A stretch of 6,235 nt of DNA from Clostridia bacterium (GTDB lineage Bacteria; Bacillota; Clostridia; Oscillospirales; Acutalibacteraceae): contig CAAGJJ010000164.1 of NCBI GenBank assembly GCA_900770165.1, positions 1 through 6,235 of the forward strand, given 5' to 3'. Shown piece by piece: positions 1-4,924 of this stretch. Below the pieces are notes generated by a model that saw only the letters and a list, made by a program, of their open reading frames with translations, searched no databases and had not been told where the DNA came from. A program made the translations under genes and the position numbers. Numbering within the stretch: position 1 is the first letter of the stretch; every line of letters begins with the position of its first letter.

Positions 1-437
1 CACAGATAGGCCCTTAGTGCAGCAAGCCGGTTTTTGCAGGTAGAAGCTTCGCATCCCTGGCTGTTCAAATATCCCAGATAATCCAGCATAAGTTCACTGG
101 TGCAATCAGTAAACAGAAATTTTTTTATGGGTATTTTTCGTACATTTGTAATATATTTTCGGAATACGGTGAGTCCATCACGATAAGTTTCTATTGTATG
201 TATGCTCCTTGCTGCCTGACAGGGAAGATAGTGGCTTAAAAAATCATTTGTCTTCGAGAAAAAGAGCTGGCACTCACAGCATAACTGTTGCAGATCCTCC
301 GGCAGATAGACCAGACGGTCATTGCTGCCTTTTGACTGATAGATTTTTAGTACTCCATTTTCCAGGTCGACCATGTCCAGCCGTAGTTTTCTGGCTTCTG
401 ATACCCTGAGTCCACAGCAGAAAAGCATACGCTCCAT
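1..437 (-). pseudogene. Chimeric, truncated tyrosine recombinase (fusion of two integrase fragments)
   Basis: The minus strand is open from about 437 to the window edge and encodes parts of two different tyrosine recombinases joined in frame. Residues 1-53, counted from the ATG at 437, are integrase core: CCGLRVSEARKL carries the first catalytic Arg (R11), and YQSKGSNDR carries the beta-hairpin Lys (K36). From about residue 57 the sequence becomes an N-terminal SAM-like, core-binding domain (DFLSHYLP, TIETYRDGL, LDYLGYLN, CKNRLAALRAYL), which in an intact protein would precede a core. The second half of the first catalytic core (His, Arg, Tyr residues) and the start of the second gene are therefore missing. 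The join is near 265-280. The 5' end is also lost beside an IS66 fragment. Adjacent pairs or trios of such integrases are known in Tn554-like and RIT elements, so an in-frame deletion between neighbours is the likely origin. The ATG at 437 is only the first in frame; a working protein is unlikely. Confidence 0.75.
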
Positions 438-455
438 CTGATGTATCTTTACTTT

Positions 456-485
456 TGAAAGACCGCAGTTTAGCGGTCTTTTTGT
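456..485 (+). terminator. Rho-independent terminator hairpin
   Basis: A perfect 9-bp stem AAAGACCGC (458-466) / GCGGTCTTT (473-481) encloses a 6-base loop (AGTTTA). On the plus strand it runs into TTTTT followed by GTTT, the better T-tract. On the minus strand it is preceded by an A-run and followed only by TTTC. It lies directly after the stop of the IS66 transposase remnant, so it may be that element's own 3' hairpin. It would also insulate the integrase fragment from the right-hand side. Confidence 0.7.
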
Positions 486-649
486 TTCCTGATATATTCT
501 GGCAGCTTTGGTGACTATGGAAGAAAATCTTCCAGAAATGAGCGGTCTGTATCATCCATATGTGTCGGTATCTCTGTCAGCAGATACTCAAAGTATTTGT
601 ATGGTTTCAGATTATTCAGAAAGAGAATTGAATACATATAATTTAAAAG
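470..649 (-). pseudogene. IS66-family transposase (TnpC) C-terminal remnant
   Basis: Reading leftwards, this frame encodes about 58 residues that match the C-terminal tail of IS66 transposases. It has a YSI segment, then LKPYKYFEYLLTEIP, then MDDTDRSFLEDFLP, then SPKLPEYIRKQKDR and a stop at 470-472. The family tail normally reads LPWS at this point. Here the Trp codon is TAG (515-517), a nonsense change that shows decay. The frame is closed by TGA at 650-652, so everything upstream (IS66 zinc finger, DDE catalytic domain) is gone. It abuts the first Rpn leader copy on one side and a terminator plus broken integrase on the other. This is a relic with no expected function. Confidence 0.75.
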
Positions 650-651
650 TC

Positions 652-849
652 AGATACCAAATCCGACGAAAAATTAACAGATGACGACATACAAAAATAA
701 AATATGAAAAGTATATCTATAATATTATATATCTATGATATTTTATGTATATAAATGTGTATGTTTATTAATTCAGAGAAGGAAGAAACACTGGTGTTGT
801 ATATATTATGGAGATTAAAGGGAGGGAAGATTATTATGACGCAGTCATG
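652..849. repeat. Direct repeat copy A: Rpn-gene leader plus first codons
   Basis: This stretch is a diverged direct copy of 4726-4924. The best-conserved blocks are GACGAAAAA with AACAGATGACGAC near 665-688, AAGTATAT near 710, CTATGATA with TATGTATATAAATG near 732-757, TATGTTTATTAATT near 760-773, and GATTATTATGACGCAGT near 829-845. In one 57-base block I counted 46 matches, and roughly three quarters of positions match overall by eye. A TATGAT (734-739) is shared by both copies and could be a -10 element. The reading frame starting at ATG 755 (MCMFIN...) is also shared with copy B, where it ends after 15 codons. Here it stays open to 949. Confidence 0.8.
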
Positions 850-909
850 TATCAGGACGAAGGGGGATTTTTTGTGGATAGAGCAGATAGATATATTGAA
901 AGGATTTAA
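808..909 (+). pseudogene. Truncated 5' stump of an Rpn/PD-(D/E)XK nuclease gene
   Basis: The frame ATG 808 to TAA 909 encodes 33 residues beginning MEIKGREDYYDAVM. This lines up with MEFSEKDYYDAVM at the start of the complete Rpn-family gene at 4886, and its leader is homologous too. After DYYDAVM the two sequences part (YQDEGGFFVDRADRY here). I infer a different family member rather than a recent duplicate. The stump stops long before the DPFFKKIF motif or the nuclease residues, so it cannot be active. The sequence becomes very AT-rich right after it, marking the left border of the three-gene cassette. Confidence 0.65.
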
Positions 910-939
910 TAAAATGAACTTAATAATAAATTCTATATA

Positions 940-1010
940 TTGCATATAAAAAGGTGAAAATGGTATACTGAGTAATAGTTTTATAGATTTATTAATAATA
1001 CCATTGGGAG
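940..1010 (+). promoter_or_regulatory. Promoter and ribosome binding site of the three-gene operon
   Basis: TTGCAT (940-945) and TATACT (964-969) are 18 bases apart, and TGG directly precedes the -10, making an extended -10 element of the housekeeping sigma type. Transcription would start near 976 and leave a leader of about 40 bases. GGGAG (1006-1010) sits 7 bases before the ATG at 1018, a good ribosome binding site. No clear operator palindrome overlaps it. The promoter lies within the AT-rich cassette and outside the Rpn leader repeat, so the operon carries its own start signal. Confidence 0.6.
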
Positions 1011-1017
1011 ATTCTAT

Positions 1018-1998
1018 ATGTTTCATTATAACGATGATAATATTCAAATTTTCGAAAAAAAATATTCAATAGAAGAAATTGTGCAATTATATAGGGATGA
1101 AAGATTAATTTTTGTTAGAGATTCTAAAGCATATGTACATTCGAATATATATTATAATAATAAAACGACACAATTAATAGAAGCCATAGACATTGGAGTT
1201 CCATTTCCGCCGTTATATGTTTCAGAACAACAGAATGGAGATATGGTTGTTTTTGAGAAAGATGATAAGTTGTATAGTTTGATACGTTATATATTGGGAT
1301 ACGATATGATTAATATCAATAATGAATATTATGAGAAAATGACTGATTTCATATCAATGAAGGAAAATTACAGAGTATTGGCTAGCAAAATTTTAAGAAC
1401 GATAGTTTCTATTGAAGTGATTGATTATAGCACGCCTAAATATTTACATATTTTTGCTGGAAACTTTATTTATAATTGGACATCTCGTCAAGAACATTTT
1501 ATTAGAGAAGAATTATATAAGGATTATAACATAGATGAATTAGGACAAATTAGTCGTTATCTATATGAAAACACACATAAAGGAATAAAACTCACGGAAT
1601 ATGAAATATTGCAGGCTGCTTCAATATGGGGAATATATAATCATTTGATACAAGTAGATACAAAAGTAAAAGCACAAGAACAGATATTAATAGAAGAAAC
1701 CATTTTAACAATGTATAAGAATAATATGTATAAGAATGATTACGTTAATAGAGCAAAAGTTGTGGTAGAAAGTGGAATAATTGATTATATTATGAATTAT
1801 TTTTCAATTAAAAGAATTATATCAAGGTCGAGGAACAGAGAAAGAGCTATAATAGCAGGTTTATGTATGTGTGATAATTCTAATTATGATAGATTGATAG
1901 ATTGTTTGAAGAATAACAAATTTTTAATGGATATAAGATGTTCAGAGGTTACATTTGAAAACGTAGATAGATGGTTAAGCTACATGTATAGGAGATGA
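1018..1998 (+). CDS. DUF262-like (ParB/Srx-fold) protein with altered DGQQR motif
   Basis: This 326-residue protein heads the operon. Two DUF262 landmarks are visible. The first is the segment TQLIEAIDIGVPFPPLYV (residues 51-68), followed by VVFEKDDKLYSLIRYILG (77-94), which sits where DUF262 proteins have vvDGQQRlxxL. The second is ENTHKGIKLTEYEILQA (184-200), matching the NTGGxxLSxxEIxxA element. In GmrSD, BrxU and SspE-type proteins the DGQQR motif takes part in NTP binding or hydrolysis. Here it reads EKDDK (80-84), keeping the end charges (D to E, R to K) but losing Gly and both Gln, so NTPase activity is doubtful. There is no DUF1524/HNH nuclease half. Residues 205-326 are helical-looking and unassigned. 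No signal peptide or membrane segment is seen, so it is probably cytosolic. Start: ATG with GGGAG 7 bases upstream. The stop overlaps the next gene's first ATG (ATGA). Role inferred: sensor or regulatory partner of the downstream ATPase. Confidence 0.75.
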   Translation: MFHYNDDNIQIFEKKYSIEEIVQLYRDERLIFVRDSKAYVHSNIYYNNKTTQLIEAIDIGVPFPPLYVSEQQNGDMVVFEKDDKLYSLIRYILGYDMININNEYYEKMTDFISMKENYRVLASKILRTIVSIEVIDYSTPKYLHIFAGNFIYNWTSRQEHFIREELYKDYNIDELGQISRYLYENTHKGIKLTEYEILQAASIWGIYNHLIQVDTKVKAQEQILIEETILTMYKNNMYKNDYVNRAKVVVESGIIDYIMNYFSIKRIISRSRNRERAIIAGLCMCDNSNYDRLIDCLKNNKFLMDIRCSEVTFENVDRWLSYMYRR

Positions 1999-3017
1999 TA
2001 TGGATTATGATTAATAAACTTAATATAAAGGGATTGAAATGTTTTAATGAAGTTGAATTGACATTGAAAAATTTGACATTGTTAGCAGGAAAAAATTCAA
2101 TGGGAAAATCAACGGTTATTCAAGCTATTATAGCACTTGAACAAGATGGGAATAATCCTTTTAGTGGGAAATATATTAACATTGGAAGAGTATCAGAATT
2201 AAAAAATAGGTATGTAGGAAGTTCAGAAATACAAATAACTGTAAATGATAAGTATTCTAAAATTGCAAAAGATGATAACTCTAAAGTGATAATTCAAGGG
2301 GTGAAAGAAAAGTTTAATATAAAATATTTGTCAGCTGATAGAATTGGAGTGAGAGATACATATAATAAAGAATTAAGTAATTCTGGAGACATTGGGGTAA
2401 AGTGTGAATATGCTTATCAATATTTGGAGAAACATTCTGATGATAAGTGGGAAGAAAACATTATGGTATATGATCCACAATCAAAACTTACATTTGGTGG
2501 ACAGGTCGATTATTGGCTCAATGAAATAGTTGGATATACTATAAGAGCAGAAGAAATAGATAGAACAGAATTGATTCGAGTTTCTTTTAATGCAAATGGA
2601 CTTGTGAATAATATAAGACCTAAGAATGTAGGTACGGGAGTAAGTTATATAGCTGAGGTTATTATAGCAGCTTTATCATGTGAGTCAGGTGATATAGTGA
2701 TAATTGAAAATCCAGAAATTCATCTTCATCCTTCTGGTCAATCAAAATTTGTATCATTTATATCTTTTCTTGCAAAGAATGGAGTTCAGGTAATAGTTGA
2801 AACTCATAGTGATCATATTTACAATGCTGTGAGAAAATCTATCTGTAATGATGAAATTAAATGTGATAATGTGAGTGTGTATTTTTTTGAACAATTATCA
2901 GACGGCAATACTAACCCTATACTTATTCCAATTGATGATGAGGGAAGAGCACAGCAACAGAGAGATGGTTTTTTCGATCAAACGAAAAAAGATTTACAAG
3001 AAATACTGGGGTGGTAG
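1995..3017 (+). CDS. ABC-type AAA ATPase, DUF3696 group
   Basis: This 340-residue soluble ATPase shows the full set of motifs (numbered from ATG 1995). These are Walker A GKNSMGKST (32-40), YLSADRIGVRDTYN (111-124, the family's AERxGPR region), a signature-like NVGTGVSYIAEVI (211-223), Walker B with catalytic acid DIVIIENPEIHLHP (233-246, E238), and an H-loop ETHSDHIYNAVR (269-280). The C-terminal PIDDEGRAQQQRDGFFDQ (312-329) is typical of DUF3696. The arrangement is that of SMC/RecF-like ABC ATPases that dimerise on ATP, a type used as sensor or motor in several defence systems. It overlaps the previous gene by 4 bp. AGGAG (1990-1994) is too close to ATG 1995, so ATG 2007 (MINKLNIKG, 336 residues, 12-base spacing) is at least as likely and looks more like the family N-terminus. 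All ATPase residues seem intact, so activity is expected. No nuclease or TOPRIM domain is attached, so any effector must lie in a partner protein. Confidence 0.9.
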   Translation: MIWIMINKLNIKGLKCFNEVELTLKNLTLLAGKNSMGKSTVIQAIIALEQDGNNPFSGKYINIGRVSELKNRYVGSSEIQITVNDKYSKIAKDDNSKVIIQGVKEKFNIKYLSADRIGVRDTYNKELSNSGDIGVKCEYAYQYLEKHSDDKWEENIMVYDPQSKLTFGGQVDYWLNEIVGYTIRAEEIDRTELIRVSFNANGLVNNIRPKNVGTGVSYIAEVIIAALSCESGDIVIIENPEIHLHPSGQSKFVSFISFLAKNGVQVIVETHSDHIYNAVRKSICNDEIKCDNVSVYFFEQLSDGNTNPILIPIDDEGRAQQQRDGFFDQTKKDLQEILGW

Positions 3018-3866
3018 ATGGATTTTATACTTAATGACAAATCTTTATGTGGACAGTTCAATTCAGTAAGCTCTTTTTTTGATAGTTTAAAAAATAATGT
3101 ACGCTGTTTTGAATTAATAAATGATACAGAAGGAAGTAAAATATACAAGACACAAAATTTTTATAAAAATAAAGTTACTTCCAATATTAGACTATGTGAT
3201 TTGAATAAATATAATGATGATGAACTGGTTTATTTTTTGATACAATTGGATAGAATTGTATATCATGCTCCATATTGGGAGGATGATTTTAAACAGAACT
3301 TGAATTCCAAATATATACATGGACAGGAAGATGTTAGTTGTACATGTATAGCAGAGGCTGCAGAGAATAATTTTCCATTATTATCATTCAAATGTGATAA
3401 ATATACTGATAAAAAATTAGATGTATGTAAGGATAATGAAAAGATAAAAGTTTATTCAATATATACTCCTATGTATTTAACAGATAAATTTTATAAAGAA
3501 TTGAAACTTAGCAGATTGGATTTGTTAAAAACACAATTTAATAGTACAAGGATAGATTGTTCAATTTTAAATCAGAATTGTGGAATTAATGAATTAGAAG
3601 AGAATGAATTTAATTTATTGCTTGGAACTTTAAAAAAATTTGTTAAACATGATTCTTGGGAAAGCATAGCATTAGATGATGGATTGGAGTATAAAAAGTA
3701 TCATAATAAGGCTAATAATACTGATAATCCTTTTTGGAGGTACAAAGATAAAACTATAATGAAGTTTAGATTTAGTAGTGTAATGAGAGTCTTTGGATAT
3801 AGAAAAGAAAATCGCTTCAGAGTTATTAGGTTTGAACGAGATCATGATTTAAGTGATAACGGATGA
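3018..3866 (+). CDS. Unrecognised third operon protein, possible RelE/ParE-like C-terminal domain
   Basis: I do not recognise this 282-residue protein by family. Its ATG follows the ATPase stop codon with no gap. A GGGGTGG stretch (3008-3014) is its ribosome binding site, so it is translationally coupled. Residues 1-105 look mixed alpha/beta (DDELVYFLIQLDRIVYHAPYW at 67-87). Residues 108-125 (CTCIAEAAENNFPLLSFK) form a helix-then-strand segment. Residues 247-279 alternate short basic strands with a final DH: IMKFRFSSVMRVFGY, then RFRVIRFERDHDLSD. That pattern (strand, R, strand, turn, strand, terminal H or D) recalls RelE/ParE mRNase or gyrase toxins, but this is an inference from pattern only. 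No membrane segment, Walker motif, PD-(D/E)XK or HEPN RxxxxH motif is evident. The position as last gene beside an ATPase and a DUF262-like protein fits an effector or a specificity subunit. The gene shares its neighbours' AT-rich composition. Confidence 0.7.
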   Translation: MDFILNDKSLCGQFNSVSSFFDSLKNNVRCFELINDTEGSKIYKTQNFYKNKVTSNIRLCDLNKYNDDELVYFLIQLDRIVYHAPYWEDDFKQNLNSKYIHGQEDVSCTCIAEAAENNFPLLSFKCDKYTDKKLDVCKDNEKIKVYSIYTPMYLTDKFYKELKLSRLDLLKTQFNSTRIDCSILNQNCGINELEENEFNLLLGTLKKFVKHDSWESIALDDGLEYKKYHNKANNTDNPFWRYKDKTIMKFRFSSVMRVFGYRKENRFRVIRFERDHDLSDNG

Positions 3867-3897
3867 AACTTACATTCTATTAACAATAGATGAGTTT
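3866..3897 (+). terminator. Weak hairpin just after the operon
   Basis: AAACT (3866-3870) pairs with AGTTT (3893-3897), and TCTATT (3876-3881) pairs with AATAGA (3885-3890) around a 3-base loop, with an internal bulge. It begins at the last base of the operon stop codon, where a terminator is expected. It is AT-rich and lacks a T-tract, so it may only stabilise the 3' end of the mRNA. Confidence 0.3.
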
Positions 3898-4134
3898 ATA
3901 TAGTAAGTATCAGAGTGTATCTGCATAATAATTATGTGAAAAATTGCTAGAAGAACGTAAGCACTACATAATCCCCTGTAGTGTAATACTTCAATTCCTG
4001 ACGTAAAATTAGGACAGTTGGAGCATTATACTCTAAGTTCTGATTAGAAACGCAAAAGTTGTAGCATATCACTTCAAACGATTATCAGACTTTTGCATTA
4101 TTTTACTCCAAATAAATTTGGGTAGCATTTGATT
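3898..4134. other. Gene-free debris with two inverted repeats
   Basis: No credible gene is visible on either strand. CACTACA (3962-3968) and TGTAGTG (3977-3983) form a 7-bp stem with an 8-base loop and no T-tract. GCAAAAGT (4052-4059) and ACTTTTGC (4089-4096) are an exact 8-base inverted repeat 29 bases apart. GTAAGC at 3957 resembles the outer end of some IS66 elements and lies 178 bases before the IS66-type stump at 4135, but no matching opposite end is present. A short open stretch ending at TAA near 4003 resembles nothing I know. Confidence 0.4.
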
Positions 4135-4275
4135 ATGAAGAAATCTGAGCGAGACAGATATTGGACTGAACTTATACAGGCCTGCAGAGTAAGCGGGCTG
4201 TCGGATTATGAATGGTGCAGGTGGAATAGAAAAGGTCAGGCACTGTTAACAAATTGTTACAACCGCAAAGAATGA
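4135..4275 (+). pseudogene. IS66 accessory protein (TnpA-like) N-terminal stump
   Basis: The ATG at 4135 opens a 46-residue frame starting MKKSERDRYWTELIQACR, followed by VSGLSDYEWCRW. This is the typical opening of the small IS66 ORF1 protein (a W-x-E-I-I-x-x-C-R...SGLSxxxWC pattern), which normally runs about 100-130 residues. Similarity ends after WNRKGQ and the frame closes at TGA 4273-4275. No IS66 TnpB or transposase follows. It points in the opposite direction to the IS66 remnant at 470-649, so the two are not simple halves of one insertion in its original orientation. It is not expected to function. Confidence 0.6.
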
Positions 4276-4517
4276 TTGCAGAAAGTATTGCAGCAGAACA
4301 GGACCGTATGATGCGCCCGTCTCAGACTTGTAGCAAGCCATGATGGGGTGCTAAACGTTATCTCAACATGGAGCATTTAAACTCAATAAACATCTCTGAT
4401 GAGGAGAATATCATAGCAGACTTTTTGTTAAGCTCTGAATATTGATTTATAATGATGTTGTGATGAAGATGACAGATAGCGAATCGGTAAACTGAAAGAG
4501 GAAAGAAATAAAGGAAA
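4276..4517. other. Non-coding debris between IS66 and acetyltransferase stumps
   Basis: Only very short open frames are present, for example 4272-4343 (23 residues, MIAESIAAEQDRMMRPSQ...) and 4368-4445 (25 residues, MEHLNSINISDEEN...). Neither resembles a known protein and neither has a good ribosome binding site. Stops occur in all frames. It looks like the decayed remains of former genes. Confidence 0.4.
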
Positions 4518-4724
4518 ATGAGAATCAGAAAAGCAGAAGAGAAAGGTATTCCGAGGATCATGGAATTGTTGGGACAGGTATTGGAGATACATGCAGATAT
4601 ACGTCCTGATATTTTTATTCCGGGAATTACAAAATATACTGTCACCGAGTTGGCTGAGCTTTTGAAGCAGGAAGATTTGCAGAAAGCATTGGAAAATTTA
4701 TATGAATTTATGATTGGATATTAA
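4518..4724 (+). pseudogene. Truncated GNAT-family N-acetyltransferase (N-terminal stump)
   Basis: The frame starts at ATG 4518, with an AAAGG ribosome binding site at 4511-4515, and encodes 68 residues. The first ~50 (MRIRKAEEKGIPRIMELLGQ, then EIHADIRPDIFIPGITKYT) match the start of small GNAT acetyltransferases: first strand, alpha-1, and the RPDIF region before strand 2. Such enzymes are usually about 150-160 residues, and their acetyl-CoA site (R/QxxGxG/A) comes later, so this stump lacks it. The last ~17 residues (EDLQKALENLYEFMIGY) do not continue the GNAT pattern and may come from joined foreign sequence. The stop lies immediately before the Rpn leader repeat at 4726, so the truncation coincides with that boundary. 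It could be translated as a small protein but not as an acetyltransferase. Confidence 0.6.
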
Positions 4725-4725
4725 G

Positions 4726-4924
4726 AGATAATCTGATTCGACGAAAAAACAACAGATGACGACGCAAAGACTACAGAATACGACAAGTATATTTACACTT
4801 CTCTATATATATGATACTGTACGTATATAAATGTGCATGTTTATTAATTTGGAGGAGGAAGTAACGCCGGCATTGTAAATGTATTATGGAGTTTAGTGAG
4901 AAGGATTATTATGACGCAGTTATG
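4726..4924. repeat. Direct repeat copy B: Rpn-gene leader plus first codons
   Basis: This is the partner of 652-849, in the same orientation. It holds the leader of the intact Rpn gene. TATGAT (4810-4815) is shared with copy A as a possible -10, with no convincing -35. A GGAGGAGG ribosome binding site (4851-4858) lies 27 bases before the Rpn ATG. ATG 4831 opens a 15-codon frame MCMFINLEEEVTPAL that ends at TAA 4876-4878, 7 bases before the Rpn start. Conservation begins right after the stop of the acetyltransferase stump and fades after the DYYDAVM codons of the Rpn gene. Confidence 0.8.
4831..4878 (+). promoter_or_regulatory. Possible upstream leader ORF of the Rpn gene
   Basis: ATG 4831 to TAA 4878 encodes 15 residues (MCMFINLEEEVTPAL), and the same start and first six residues are conserved at 755 in copy A. 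The strong GGAGGAGG lies inside this frame and is too far (27 bases) from the Rpn ATG for ordinary initiation. The frame ends 7 bases before that ATG, which would allow termination-reinitiation. It has no clear ribosome binding site of its own. The conservation may reflect DNA rather than peptide, so this is tentative. Confidence 0.3.

Noticed and set aside
194..409. 71-residue plus-strand frame
   Set aside because: It is antisense to the integrase fusion, whose protein motifs are clear on the minus strand.
319..555. 78-residue minus-strand frame
   Set aside because: It is the wrong frame across the IS66 tail and the integrase core. The neighbouring frames carry the recognisable transposase and integrase motifs.
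755..949. 64-residue plus-strand frame starting MCMFINSEKEE
   Set aside because: It covers the left Rpn leader and overlaps the Rpn stump in another frame. Only its first codons are shared with copy B, where the frame stops after 15 codons. I treat it as leader sequence, not a gene.
960..971. Minimal ORF ATG-GTA-TAC-TGA with AAGGTG just upstream
   Set aside because: It overlaps the -10 element of the operon promoter, so it lies upstream of the predicted transcript start.
733..1047. 104-residue minus-strand Ile-rich frame
   Set aside because: It is antisense to the leader, Rpn stump and operon promoter. Its hydrophobicity comes from AT-rich sequence, not a real membrane protein.
2875..3069. 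64-residue plus-strand frame across the ATPase/third-gene junction
   Set aside because: It is a shadow of the ATPase C-terminus in another frame, with no ribosome binding site.
4358..4645. 95-residue minus-strand frame
   Set aside because: It is antisense to the acetyltransferase stump, has no ribosome binding site and resembles no known protein.
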